This document shows, in pieces, positions 10,201-17,156 of a stretch of 64,000 nucleotides of DNA. Source of the stretch: Vicinamibacterales bacterium. GTDB taxonomy: Bacteria > Acidobacteriota > Vicinamibacteria > Vicinamibacterales > Fen-181. Position numbers and translations under genes: made by a program. Below the pieces are notes generated by a model that was not told where the DNA came from, made no database searches, and saw nothing but the letters and a program-made list of their open reading frames with translations. Every line of letters starts with the position of its first letter. Position 1 is the first letter of the stretch. The stretch is from the NCBI GenBank assembly GCA_036504215.1, contig DASXVO010000086.1, positions 62,001-126,000 of the forward strand. Direction: 5' to 3'.

Positions 10201-10810
10201 CGAGCGCGACGCCATCGAGGAGGACATCATTCGCGCGGCGGGTGCCGCCGCCCGCGTCGTACTCGTTCGCGTAGGCGTGGTGGTAGGGACGGTTCTCGTT
10301 GGCGTTCCCCGCCTGCAGCGTCATGGTCGGATCGAGCGTGGAGAGGTTGTACGGGTTGCGGCCCGAGATGGGGACCTGGTCGATCAGTTGGCGCTCGAGC
10401 GTCAGGTTGGAGCTGCTCGTATTGAGCTGAACGGTGACGGCCTCGGCCTGCACGATGACGGTTTCTGCCATGCCGCCGACTTCCATCGTCAGGTTCGCGG
10501 TGACATCGCCGCGCTGCTGGACGCGAATGGCTTTCTGCTCCGCCTTCTTGAAGCCGTCGAGCTCGGCCACAATCATGTACATCCCCGGCTCGACGAAGTC
10601 GAAGATGAAGCGGCCCTCCGGGCCCGTCTGACGAGTCACCGCGACGCCTGTCGCCTCGTTCTTGAGGGTGACGCTGACACCCGGCAGCACAGCCTGGCTG
10701 CTGTCAGCGACGGCACCCTGTACACGCGCACGATAGTCCTGCGCGCTGACGCCCCCCGCGAGGGCCATCAGCCACGCGACGACGCCGAGGATCATGACGA
10801 GTCTTTTCAT
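7298..10810 (-). CDS. TonB-dependent outer-membrane receptor, acidobacterial type
   Basis: About 1170 residues. Start MKRLVMILGVVAWLMALAGGV is supported by GGAGAAAGG upstream and a signal peptide. Residues ~25-110 form a carboxypeptidase-regulatory-like beta-sandwich (VQGAVADSSQAVLPGVSVTLKN, GRFIFDFVEPGMYMI), followed by a plug domain (NPYNLSTLDPTM, NDVLLDGVALGSG, VDAENGNSLGGVITLNMKSG) and a ~900-residue barrel that ends in RFVF, the aromatic C-terminus expected of outer-membrane barrels. Family knowledge: such receptors import oligosaccharides or other large ligands using TonB energy. No SusD-like lipoprotein gene is adjacent. With the downstream lyases it probably imports pectin fragments. 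A promoter-like TTGACA and an operator-like palindrome lie upstream. Confidence 0.9.
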   Translation of the reverse strand: MKRLVMILGVVAWLMALAGGVSAQDYRARVQGAVADSSQAVLPGVSVTLKNEATGVAVTRQTGPEGRFIFDFVEPGMYMIVAELDGFKKAEQKAIRVQQRGDVTANLTMEVGGMAETVIVQAEAVTVQLNTSSSNLTLERQLIDQVPISGRNPYNLSTLDPTMTLQAGNANENRPYHHAYANEYDAGGGTRRANDVLLDGVALGSGYKTSYTPSMDAVEEMTVSKNSVDAENGNSLGGVITLNMKSGTNMFKGSAYYFQRDPKLNALSDPTVKFAPGQDTTSLRGTKLKMWGATLGGPIKKNKIFSFTSYENWNDNKPVTVVRTLPTALERGGNFSQSVYNGKVRTIYDPYTSVVGSNGKVTRTPFAGNVIQTGRLDPTALRLLQQLPLPNLPGSVDNWQGTVNEHVDYWNFSQRVDVNFSDKFKVFARYGQFKANVYQQNPTDAKLFPVSGSNRYGMSAAGDAVWIMSNRTTLNVRGSFYNMTDEYANPQVILGTDGLAQLWPNNSWYSSLYVSPYVYYPAVDVSVAAPASNDRLGRQGREWYQRPDAWTLSARMNQYQGDHNMKWGAEVRAYHGNAARFEPINLQFRAALTANSSDSPDTVNTGNQWATFMLGALDNNSSARLVPLQNPNLKAYAAYFQDDWRLGDRVTVNLGLRWEYQPGPTDAENRLSQQIDLTQPIPDMQAKPPVMPAQALSLMAGKGYGYTYNGAWIFTSASSPHAWHVDPWTFLPRAGVNFRLADDSVVRFGYAKYIMPTQALRDTLGAYVDQYSGYAQTTNVLPLVSGVPQATLSNPFGATSNPVIQPYDQAYGRYTNLGGTAQLDQYNQNPQVNDRLNFSFQRKIWGGAIFEANYFFNYARHIPYTKNLNMMDPAFRYDYKTLLNTSVTNPFYNYLTPDKFPGQLRNAKTVSLGSLLVPYPQYQTLNQFNTDGLRAKTHTLEFRAQRPFLKGISYLVAYAYNYDVTQAWFNDLAQYKFQQTGDNSVLEWRPSQVAGSSSAAPRHRITMAASVELPIGKERRFLSTMPTALDYAIGGWQYSVSARYYSGGLLLFTNTYAVSGNPKLSNPTNDQWFDTTMFKVADAYTPRSNPWYYDGLTGPSTLMADMTLTKSFRIKSRYRLEARLEAYNAFNNLVWAEPDMTLGSATFGKVTRKNAAYFGRELQLGLRFVF

Positions 10811-10901
10811 GGCGCCTTTCTCCTTCGCACTTGCGGCGTCATCCCCACCCAGGTGACCGCGAGTGGAATCCGTCCCGGACATCACACAGAAAACAGGCCA
10901 G

Positions 10902-10912
10902 TGGTAAAACCA
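10902..10912 (-). promoter_or_regulatory. TGGT-N3-ACCA palindrome, candidate GntR-family operator
   Basis: The 11-base palindrome TGGTAAAACCA lies about 92 bases upstream of the TonB receptor start and ~22 bases downstream of the candidate -10 element. TGGT-N3-ACCA is the core recognised by the FadR/UxuR branch of GntR regulators, several of which control uronate use, so repression by a uronate-responsive regulator would fit. No gntR gene is in the window. Confidence 0.45.
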
Positions 10913-10933
10913 GTTCGACAGTGTACGGACACC

Positions 10934-10962
10934 AGAAAAAGCCAGTTCACGATTTATGTCAA
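10934..10962 (-). promoter_or_regulatory. Candidate sigma70-type promoter of the TonB receptor locus
   Basis: On the minus strand a perfect TTGACA (10962-10957) is followed after 17 bases by a weak -10, TTTTCT (10939-10934). The surrounding 200 bases are richer in A+T than the coding DNA on both sides. The -10 element is poor, so this is a modest call. Confidence 0.35.
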
Positions 10963-11156
10963 GCGAAAAGTGGCGCCTCGACCCTTTTAAACCGCCTCAA
11001 ATCGGAAACCACGAGAGCAGGAGACCAGTCGCTTCAACGAAATAGAGGCTTTACCACTGTGATTGTGCCAGGTTTTATGGCGCGACGAACGATGCCGCGC
11101 TGACGACGTTGCGCCGGCGCGCCCGGCTCGACTGGCGGTGCTCGTTCCGACTATGA

Positions 11157-11622
11157 TGGCCCATCCGGATCACAACTGGTCGCGGAAGCGCAGAGAGACA
11201 GCCATGGCACATCCGAGATGAGTTCGGCGGCCGGGTGATGAACCCGATGGACCTGTATCCCAACCAGGTGACGCGCGAGCAGAGACCGTTCTCGCTGCGG
11301 ATGTCCCATCGGTCGTGGGGAATCCTGCTGATCCAGCACAACATCCCGGCGCCGTGCACGTTCCTCGACTTCGACCGCAACGGAGAAGTACCTCCGCGAC
11401 ACCAACCGGCAGGTGCCGGATCGCATCCGCGAGCTTCGGCTCGAGCTCGAACGTGAGTTGGGCCTGCTGTCGCGCGTGGTCAACCACGCGTTCGGCCCGG
11501 TCGCGCTGTGGGCGTCGCGCCGCGAGAACCGGCTGTTCCCGACGGGCCGCCCACTGGAACCGGTGATGTTCGTCGACGGGCGCAACTGGGACGAGCCGGC
11601 GGCGAGCGAGACGTCAGCCTGA
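11157..11622 (+). pseudogene. Frameshifted remnant of an unrecognised gene
   Basis: Two adjacent reading frames look like one protein. From 11157 the frame reads through DEFGGRVMNPMDLYPNQV, REQRPFSLRMSHRSWGI and PCTFLDFDRNGE to about 11390. The sense then continues one frame over as EKYLRDTNRQVPDRIREL, ERELGLLSRVVNHAFGPV and RPLEPVMFVDGRNWDEPA, stopping at 11622. The switch at about 11388-11400 implies a one-base insertion or equivalent. No convincing start codon opens the first part. The family was not recognised. It ends 18 bases before the esterase gene. A sequencing error cannot be excluded. Confidence 0.4.
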
Positions 11623-11639
11623 TCGGAACGAAGACGAAG

Positions 11640-12314
11640 ATGGAAGCGGACCGAAAGACCCTGCGCGTCGAGACGGTGGCCGCCACCACCCACGGCCGAT
11701 TCCTGGTCCGGCCGCCGGACGACGGCGCCGAACCCGCCCTGCTGCTCGTGGGCCTGCACGGCTATGGCGAAAGTGCCGAGCGGCACATGGCGCAGCTGCG
11801 CCGGATCCCGGGACACGACAAGTGGCTGATGGTGGCCGTCCAGGGCTTGCACCGGTTCTACGGCCGCGACGAGGAAGTGGTCGCGAGCTGGATGACCCGC
11901 GAGGACCGCGAGTTGGCCATTGCCGACAACGTCGCGTATGTCGATGCGGTCGTGGCGGCCGTGCGACGCAGGCACGGCGCCGCGACGTTCCCCGTCTTCC
12001 TCGGCTTCTCGCAGGGCGTGGCAATGGCGTTTCGAGCGGCCGTCCTCGGGGCCGCGGGTTCGGCCGGCATCGTGGCGCTCGGCGGCGACATTCCGCCCGA
12101 AGTCCGAGGCCAGCCCGCAGCGTCCTTCGCTCACACGCTCATCGCGCGTGGCGAGCGTGACACCTGGTATACCGCCGAGAAGATGGACGCCGACGAGAAC
12201 TTCCTGCGCTCGATCGCGTGCCCGTTCGAGTCGCTGACCTTCGACGGCGGCCACGAATGGACCGACGACTTCCGACGGGCGGCCGGCCAGTTCCTCGCGG
12301 GGCTTGCGGGCTAG
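11640..12314 (+). CDS. Phospholipase/carboxylesterase-type alpha/beta-hydrolase
   Basis: 224 residues starting MEADRKTLRVETV. The early strand LLLVGLHGYGES gives the oxyanion-hole region (HGYG), FLGFSQGVAMAF carries the nucleophile elbow GFSQG with the catalytic Ser, and FDGGHEWTDDF near the C-terminus supplies the likely catalytic His; the Asp probably lies in ARGERDTWYT. Length and motif order match the cytosolic carboxylesterase/phospholipase family, which hydrolyses short acyl or thioester bonds. No signal peptide is seen. The Shine-Dalgarno site is weak (GGAACGAAG). It follows a broken gene and its stop codon overlaps the stop of a second broken gene on the other strand. Confidence 0.8.
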   Translation: MEADRKTLRVETVAATTHGRFLVRPPDDGAEPALLLVGLHGYGESAERHMAQLRRIPGHDKWLMVAVQGLHRFYGRDEEVVASWMTREDRELAIADNVAYVDAVVAAVRRRHGAATFPVFLGFSQGVAMAFRAAVLGAAGSAGIVALGGDIPPEVRGQPAASFAHTLIARGERDTWYTAEKMDADENFLRSIACPFESLTFDGGHEWTDDFRRAAGQFLAGLAG

Positions 12315-12568
12315 CGCTCCCTGCTCCGATGCAGGCGTGCCTCGGAGTACACCTCGGCGTTCCTGCCGGGCGCAGCCAATTCGAACACCTCCACGAACTC
12401 GTCCGGGCCGATGATCCGACAGGTCTCGCGGGCGCGCCAACCCGGCGCGATGTTCTCGATCGCCTCGCTCGTGAAGACGAATGTGCGCGCGTCGGTGGCA
12501 ACGGCGTCGCTCACATACTGGTTCACGAAGCCCTCGACGTGGAATTGGCGGAAGACGAATCGATGTGT
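12311..12568 (-). pseudogene. 3' fragment of a lipocalin-like beta-barrel gene
   Basis: The frame reads FVFRQFHVEGFVNQYVSD, FTSEAIENIAPGWRARET and IIGPDEFVEVFELA, ending in SEARLHRSRER before a stop at 12311. The alternation of strands and the closing segment resemble the C-terminal part of small DUF1579/heme-binding lipocalin-like proteins. Upstream of about 12568 the frame turns into arginine- and proline-rich sequence and meets a stop near 12641 with no usable start, so the N-terminal half is gone. The only in-frame start is a GTG at 12526 inside the fold. It overlaps the esterase stop by 4 bases. Family placement is tentative. Confidence 0.45.
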
Positions 12569-12870
12569 CGCACTGCCGACATTCCACCCCCGCGGACACC
12601 GGAATCGACGCAGGGCTGCCGTGATGATGGTGGCGGGCGGTCACGTGTCCTCCCGAATACCACGTCTTCGGCGTGCACGGCGTCGACCAAGGGCGGGGGG
12701 TGGCAGGACCGACAGCTGAATTTGGGTGGTGGCGTGCGTCGCTGGACGCAACTTGTGGCCAGTCTCATCCGTCTATATGAGGAGAGCCACCCGGCTCGCC
12801 GGCCGCGGGCGCGCCGCCGGTCTGAACGAAGGACGTCAAACGCAGGGCTAACAACGGAGAAGAAGAGGTC
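12569..12870. other. Intergenic stretch with no supported gene
   Basis: About 300 bases between the broken barrel gene and the small secreted ORF. A 24-codon ATG frame at 12777 (MRRATRLAGR...) lacks a good ribosome-binding site and looks fortuitous. No hairpin or promoter of note was seen. Confidence 0.4.
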
Positions 12871-13038
12871 ATGCCGGGTCGATTGATGCTTGCCGTTCGG
12901 GTCTGGCTGACGTTGCTTCTGGTCGGGCTGTCAGGTGGCCCCATGGCCGCCGCCGGCCGCTCCCTCACACTCGCCCTGACGGACCAGGTTGGTGCTGCGG
13001 CGATCGTCGAGCTCGTGAAGATCACCTGGCGGGTTTGA
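12871..13038 (+). CDS. Small secreted or truncated protein, 55 residues
   Basis: An ATG at 12871 is preceded by GGAGAAGAAGAGG with good spacing. The product opens with a convincing signal sequence: basic MPGRLMLAVR, hydrophobic VWLTLLLVGL and a cleavage-like GGPMAAAG. Only ~26 residues follow (SLTLALTDQVGAAAIVELVK) before a TGA at 13036. It may be a genuine short exported peptide or the surviving N-terminus of a longer exported protein whose remainder was lost; the surrounding gene debris favours the latter. It is not recognised. Confidence 0.4.
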   Translation: MPGRLMLAVRVWLTLLLVGLSGGPMAAAGRSLTLALTDQVGAAAIVELVKITWRV

Positions 13039-13090
13039 CATGCCCCCAAAGCGGAACGGCCCGACGGGGGAACGTCACACGAATTCCTGC

Positions 13091-13114
13091 GCGCCGTTCT
13101 AGGAGAACGGGCGC
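13091..13114. terminator. Hairpin between the small ORF and the transcarboxylase operon
   Basis: GCGCCGTTCT (13091-13100) pairs with AGAACGGGCGC (13104-13114) apart from one bulged G, with a three-base loop. It is 53 bases after the small ORF stop. There is no T-run, so a termination role is only possible. Confidence 0.3.
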
Positions 13115-13261
13115 ACTCCGGGGTAGAATCTCGTCTTGGCGGTGCGTCCCGATCGCCGATTGTCGGGCCGCCGAGAACCTCTCCGATTACCGCAAGGCCG
13201 TCCTTGCTGACACGCTTCCCTCTGGGCGGGACATCGTGTGCGGTCAACAGGCCTTCCCGAT

Positions 13262-13289
13262 TCGACAATCAGCATCAATCCACTATTCA
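13262..13289 (+). promoter_or_regulatory. Candidate promoter of the transcarboxylase/mutase operon
   Basis: TCGACA (13262-13267) is separated by 16 bases from TATTCA (13284-13289), in an A+T-richer patch 38 bases before the first gene. A second -10-like TAGAAT lies at 13124-13129 without a clear -35. No cobalamin riboswitch was recognised in the 13039-13326 leader. Confidence 0.3.
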
Positions 13290-13326
13290 TTGAGGCGGCC
13301 GGCCGAGCCGGCGTGAAGAAACAACT

Positions 13327-14853
13327 ATGTCTACGCCGAAACCCATCGACGTCACCGAGCTGATCCTGCGGGACGCGCACCAGAGCCTGATGGCGACGCG
13401 CATGGCGACGGAGGACATGATCCCGGCCTGCGAGGAACTCGACAACGCCGGATACTGGTCGCTCGAGTGCTGGGGCGGCGCGACATTCGACTCGTGCATC
13501 CGCTTCCTCAACGAAGACCCGTGGGAGCGCCTCCGCACCTTCAAGGCGCTCATGCCGAAGACGCCGCTGCAGATGCTGCTCCGCGGCCAGAACCTCGTCG
13601 GCTACCGCCACTACGAGGACGGCGTCGTCGATCGATTCGTCGAGAAGGCGGCCGCAAACGGCATCGACGTCTTCCGCGTGTTCGACGCGCTCAACGACAT
13701 CCGCAACCTGCAGCGGGCCATTCGTGCCGTGAAGCGCACCGGCAAGCACGCGCAGGGCACGATCTCCTACACGACGAGCCCGGTCCACACCATCGAAGGA
13801 TTCGTGACGCTCGCCAGGGAACTCGTTGAGCTCGGCTCCGACTCGATTTGCATCAAGGACATGGCGGCGCTGCTCAAGCCCCAGCCGGCGTACGACCTGG
13901 TGAAGGCGCTGAAGGAAGCGCTCGGCGCACAGATCCGCGTTCACGTGCACGTGCACGCGACGACCGGGGTCACGCTCGTCAGCCTGATGAAGGCCATCGA
14001 GGCAGGCGCCGACTGCGTGGACACGGCGATCAGCTCCATGAGTCTCGGCCCGGGTCACAACCCCACCGAGTCGCTGGTCGAAATGCTCGAGGGGACACCG
14101 TACATCACCAGGCTCGACAAGCCGCGCCTGGTGCGAATCAAGGAGCACTTCGCGAAGATCAGGCCGCGGTACACCGAGTTCCTCTCGAATATCACCGGCG
14201 TCGAGACGGAGATCTTCCAGTCGCAGATTCCGGGCGGCATGATCTCCAACATGGAGAGCCAGCTGAAACAGCAGGGCGCCGCGGAGCGGATAAAGGAAGT
14301 GCTGCTCGAAGTACCACACGTGCGCCGCGACGCGGGCTATCCGCCGCTCGTCACGCCGTCGAGCCAGATCGTCGGCACGCAGGCGGTCTTCAACGTGATG
14401 ATGGGCCGCTACAAAGTCATGACCGGTGAGTTCGCCGACCTGATGCTCGGCTACTACGGCGATGCGATCGCGCCGCGCGACCCCGACGTCATCGAACTCG
14501 CGCACAAGCACGCGAAGAAGGACCCGATCACGTGCCGGCCGGCCGACCTCCTGAAACCAGAGTGGGACGCCTTGCGGGCGCAGGCGCTGGCACTCGACGG
14601 CTGCAACGGCACCGACGAGGATGTCCTCACCTACGCGATGTTCCCCCAGGTGGCCACGAAGTTCTTCGCGCGTCGCCACGAGGGACCGACCAATGTCGGT
14701 AAGGACGCCGTGACCAAGGCCAAGGACGCGCCGAAGAGGTCAGCAGCCGCCGCGCCGGCTGTGGACGGTGGCCAGGGACCGGTGCGCACGGAAATTACGT
14801 ACGACGTCACGTTCGGCGGCAAGACGCACAAGGTGACGGTCACACCGGCGTAG
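13327..14853 (+). CDS. Transcarboxylase 5S / pyruvate carboxylase subunit B-like carboxyltransferase
   Basis: 508 residues. The start of the barrel, VTELILRDAHQSLMATRM, is the conserved metal-binding RDAHQS motif, and IKDMAALL and VHVHVHATTG carry the His metal ligands of the HMGL-like TIM barrel; the biotin-carbamylation Lys region is CIKDMA. The second domain (SQIPGGMISNMESQLKQQG) is the conserved carboxylase domain. This family moves CO2 between biotin and pyruvate/oxaloacetate. Unlike oxaloacetate decarboxylase alpha chains there is no fused biotin domain. The tail TYDVTFGGKTHKVTVTPA resembles the first strands of one, similar to the start of the separate carrier protein encoded at 17157. 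First gene of the operon. Confidence 0.9.
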   Translation: MSTPKPIDVTELILRDAHQSLMATRMATEDMIPACEELDNAGYWSLECWGGATFDSCIRFLNEDPWERLRTFKALMPKTPLQMLLRGQNLVGYRHYEDGVVDRFVEKAAANGIDVFRVFDALNDIRNLQRAIRAVKRTGKHAQGTISYTTSPVHTIEGFVTLARELVELGSDSICIKDMAALLKPQPAYDLVKALKEALGAQIRVHVHVHATTGVTLVSLMKAIEAGADCVDTAISSMSLGPGHNPTESLVEMLEGTPYITRLDKPRLVRIKEHFAKIRPRYTEFLSNITGVETEIFQSQIPGGMISNMESQLKQQGAAERIKEVLLEVPHVRRDAGYPPLVTPSSQIVGTQAVFNVMMGRYKVMTGEFADLMLGYYGDAIAPRDPDVIELAHKHAKKDPITCRPADLLKPEWDALRAQALALDGCNGTDEDVLTYAMFPQVATKFFARRHEGPTNVGKDAVTKAKDAPKRSAAAAPAVDGGQGPVRTEITYDVTFGGKTHKVTVTPA

Positions 14854-14929
14854 GAAGGCTCTGGGAGCCGGGGTGCAGCCCTGCTCCAACCGACGGTGCT
14901 CGACAGATGGACAGCGGCAAGGAATGACC

Positions 14930-16501
14930 ATGACGACGAAAGCACAGGATTCGGCGAAGACGATGGAGGGCAAGATCAAGGATCTCGAGAAGAGGCGGGA
15001 CGCCTTGATGCTCGGCGGGGGCACGGACCGGATCGAGAAGCAACACAGGGCCGGCAAGCTGAGCGCACGAGAGCGCATCGACGCGCTGGTCGATCCCGGA
15101 AGCTTCCAGGAATCGGGCCTCTTCGCCCGCCACCGCGCCACGTTGTTCGGCATGGCCGACAAGGAGTTCCCGGCCGATGGCGTCGTCACGGGCTCGGCGT
15201 CGATCGGTGGACGGCTGGTCCATCTGGCGAGCCAGGACTTCACCGTCAGCGGCGGGGCCGCGGGTGAGGTCCACTCGACGAAGATCGCCGAGACCATGGA
15301 GATGTCGCTCAAGACCGGGTCGCCCTTCGTGTTCGTCAACGACTCGGGCGGTGCGCGGGTGCAGGAAGGCATCGACAGCCTGTCCGGCTACGGCAAGGTG
15401 TTCTACACGAACACGAAGTTGTCGGGCGCGGTCCCGCAGATCTCGCTCATCTGCGGTCCGTGCGCGGGCGGCGCCGCCTACAGCCCGGCGCTCACCGACT
15501 TCATCGTCCAGACGCGGCAGGCGCAGATGTTCATCACCGGCCCGCAGGTCATCAAGCAGGTGACCGGCGAGGTCGTGACGGCCGACCAGCTCGGCGGCGC
15601 TGACGCGCACATGACGCACTCGGGCGTCGTGCACCTGGTCGCCAACGACGACCACGAGGCGATCTTCCTCTGCAAGAAGCTCCTGAGCTTCATGCCGAAC
15701 AACAACCTGGAGGATCCGCCGGTCCTCCAGTCGGACGGAAACGTCGATCCGAATCCCGAGTTGAACAAGATCGTACCCGCCGAGGGCAAGCAGGCGTACG
15801 ACGTGCGACGCGTCATCACGAGCGTGGTCGACCACGCGGACTTCCTGGAGATCCAGCCCGGCTTCGCGCCGAATATCGTCATCGGCTTCGCACGGGTGAC
15901 CGGCCGGCCGATCGGCGTCGTGGCGAACCAGCCAGCCTACCTGGCCGGGGCGCTCGACATCAACGCGTCGAACAAGGCGTCGCGCTTCATCCGCTTCTGC
16001 AACGCGTTCAACATCCCCCTCGTCACGTTCGTGGACGTCCCGGGGTTCCTGCCGGGCGTGCAGCAGGAGTACGGCGGCATCATCCGCCACGGCGCGAAGA
16101 TGCTCTTTGCGTATTCGGCGACGACGGTGCCGAAGATCACGATCATCCTGCGGAAGGCCTACGGCGGCGCGTATCTGGCGATGTGCGGCAAGGACCTGGG
16201 CGCGGACCGTGTGTACGCCTGGCCCACCGCCGAGGTCGCCGTCATGGGCGCCGAGGGCGCGGCGGAGATCGTGTTCAGGAGCGAAATCGACAAGGCCGAG
16301 GACAAGGTGACGCGGCGCAAGGCGCTCATCGAGGAGTACCGCAGCCACTTTGCGAATCCCTACGTCGCCGCCGGGCGTCGGCTGGTGGACGACATCATCA
16401 ACCCGAGCGAGACACGGAAGTTCCTCGCGCAGTCGCTCGAGTCCCTGCATACGAAGCGGGAACTGCGGCCGCCCAAGAAGCATGGGTTGATACCGCTCTG
16501 A
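14930..16501 (+). CDS. Acyl-CoA carboxyltransferase (propionyl-CoA carboxylase beta / transcarboxylase 12S)
   Basis: 523 residues. ATG at 14930 is preferred because AAGGA then lies 6 bases upstream; the ATG two codons earlier is too close to it. The two crotonase-like halves are clear: GKIKDLEKRRDALMLGGG at the start, VNDSGGARVQEGIDSL and CGPCAGGAAYSPALTDF for the first oxyanion hole, and VDVPGFLPGVQQEYGGII with RKAYGGAYLAMCGKDL for the second. Family knowledge: it transfers CO2 between carboxybiotin and propionyl-CoA, giving (S)-methylmalonyl-CoA. In this operon the partner is the 5S-like protein rather than a biotin carboxylase, so the complex probably runs methylmalonyl-CoA + pyruvate to propionyl-CoA + oxaloacetate, or the reverse. 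Confidence 0.93.
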   Translation: MTTKAQDSAKTMEGKIKDLEKRRDALMLGGGTDRIEKQHRAGKLSARERIDALVDPGSFQESGLFARHRATLFGMADKEFPADGVVTGSASIGGRLVHLASQDFTVSGGAAGEVHSTKIAETMEMSLKTGSPFVFVNDSGGARVQEGIDSLSGYGKVFYTNTKLSGAVPQISLICGPCAGGAAYSPALTDFIVQTRQAQMFITGPQVIKQVTGEVVTADQLGGADAHMTHSGVVHLVANDDHEAIFLCKKLLSFMPNNNLEDPPVLQSDGNVDPNPELNKIVPAEGKQAYDVRRVITSVVDHADFLEIQPGFAPNIVIGFARVTGRPIGVVANQPAYLAGALDINASNKASRFIRFCNAFNIPLVTFVDVPGFLPGVQQEYGGIIRHGAKMLFAYSATTVPKITIILRKAYGGAYLAMCGKDLGADRVYAWPTAEVAVMGAEGAAEIVFRSEIDKAEDKVTRRKALIEEYRSHFANPYVAAGRRLVDDIINPSETRKFLAQSLESLHTKRELRPPKKHGLIPL

Positions 16502-16503
16502 AG

Positions 16504-16570
16504 ATGTGCGACGTGCTGGGTGCGAGGTGCGGAGTGCGGGTGGACCGTGCTTCGTGCCAGTGCTCAGTGC
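16504..16570. repeat. Degenerate GTGC-rich spacer
   Basis: After the carboxyltransferase stop, the spacer is built of near-repeats of a seven-base word: GTGCTGG, GTGCGAG, GTGCGGA, GTGCGGG, GTGCTTC, GTGCCA, GTGCTCA, GTGCCAT. The same style of sequence reappears at 17072-17125, on the other side of the next gene. Confidence 0.6.
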
Positions 16571-16646
16571 CATGCGGCGGATTCGGGTAGAGCGCGGCTT
16601 CGGGCCTGCGGGCGGCTCGCGGCGATGCAGGAGGCGGGTTTCAACC

Positions 16647-17063
16647 ATGGTCGAGAAGAAAGCGGGCACCGGAAGAGCGGCGGGCGCGCGGAGGAAGGCT
16701 GGCGACGTGACGGCGGCGTTGGCGGCGCGGATTGCGGAACTCGAGGAGCGGATTGCCAGGCTCGAGTCGGCTCGGGATGCGGCGGTGGCGAACCTCGTGG
16801 CGCCCGCACCTGCGCACATGGCCCCCCCTCGCCTGGCGCCAACACCCGTCGCCGCACCGGAATCCGAGCCGCTCGCCGACGCGGTGACGGTTGCGCACGA
16901 GGAGGTCACCGAGGAGGTCCTGCTGGTGATCTCGGCGGCAGTGGCGGCGTTCCTCGGCGAACGCGCCCATGTCCGACAGGTGCGACTCGTCACGTCCGAG
17001 GCCTGGGCCCAGCAGGGACGAGTCTCGGTGATGGCGTCGCACAGGTGGGCGGTGCACAGGTAG
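16647..17063 (+). CDS. Small OadG-like subunit of the carboxyltransferase complex
   Basis: 138 residues starting MVEKKAGTGRAAGARRKAG, with AGGAGG 12 bases upstream. The N-terminal ~50 residues are basic and include a short coiled coil (LAARIAELEERIARLESA). A low-complexity Ala-Pro linker follows, and the C-terminal block EEVTEEVLLVISAAVAAF ... WAQQGRVSVMASHRW is conserved in proteins encoded between carboxyltransferase and biotin-carrier genes in decarboxylase and transcarboxylase operons. The membrane helix of true OadG/MmdD chains is absent, so it is probably a soluble assembly or tethering subunit. Its function is inferred from position and the C-terminal block only. Confidence 0.6.
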   Translation: MVEKKAGTGRAAGARRKAGDVTAALAARIAELEERIARLESARDAAVANLVAPAPAHMAPPRLAPTPVAAPESEPLADAVTVAHEEVTEEVLLVISAAVAAFLGERAHVRQVRLVTSEAWAQQGRVSVMASHRWAVHR

Positions 17064-17071
17064 ACACGGGT

Positions 17072-17125
17072 GTGAAGTGCCATGTGCCCGGTGCTAGGTG
17101 CTGAGTGCGCGGGAAGGTGCTGGCT
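17072..17125. repeat. Second degenerate GTGC-rich spacer
   Basis: Near-repeats GTGCCAT, GTGCCCG, GTGCTAG, GTGCTGA and GTGC follow one another in the 93-base gap before the biotin-carrier gene, matching the style of the spacer at 16504-16570. Confidence 0.55.
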
Positions 17126-17156
17126 GCGAAGTGCGGCGGCCTGAGGGAGAGATTGC

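Larger units (their letters stand above)
10899..11059. repeat. Widely spaced inverted decamer in the TonB upstream region
   Basis: CAGTGGTAAA at 10899-10908 recurs as its exact reverse complement TTTACCACTG at 11050-11059, framing about 140 bases that contain the candidate promoter. The left copy overlaps the TGGT-N3-ACCA palindrome. This may be a pair of regulator sites that allow looping. No other gene-like feature is seen in 10811-11156. Confidence 0.4.

Noticed and set aside
7298-10810. Looked for a SusD-like lipoprotein partner of the TonB receptor
   Set aside because: No such gene lies on either side; the receptor has the acidobacterial regulatory-domain architecture that commonly lacks SusD.
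7142-10990. Very long open frame (1282 codons) on the plus strand opposite the TonB receptor gene
   Set aside because: It is Arg/Val/His-rich without domains, and the opposite strand encodes a complete receptor with signal peptide, plug and barrel. High GC leaves such antisense frames open.
13039-13326. Looked for a cobalamin riboswitch before the operon containing the B12-dependent mutase
   Set aside because: No B12-box-like sequence or suitable multi-stem architecture was recognised; only a short hairpin and weak promoter words are present.
16504-17125. Repeated GTGC words considered as a CRISPR-like or tandem array
   Set aside because: The units are only 6-8 bases, degenerate, without equal-length unique spacers, and no cas gene is present.
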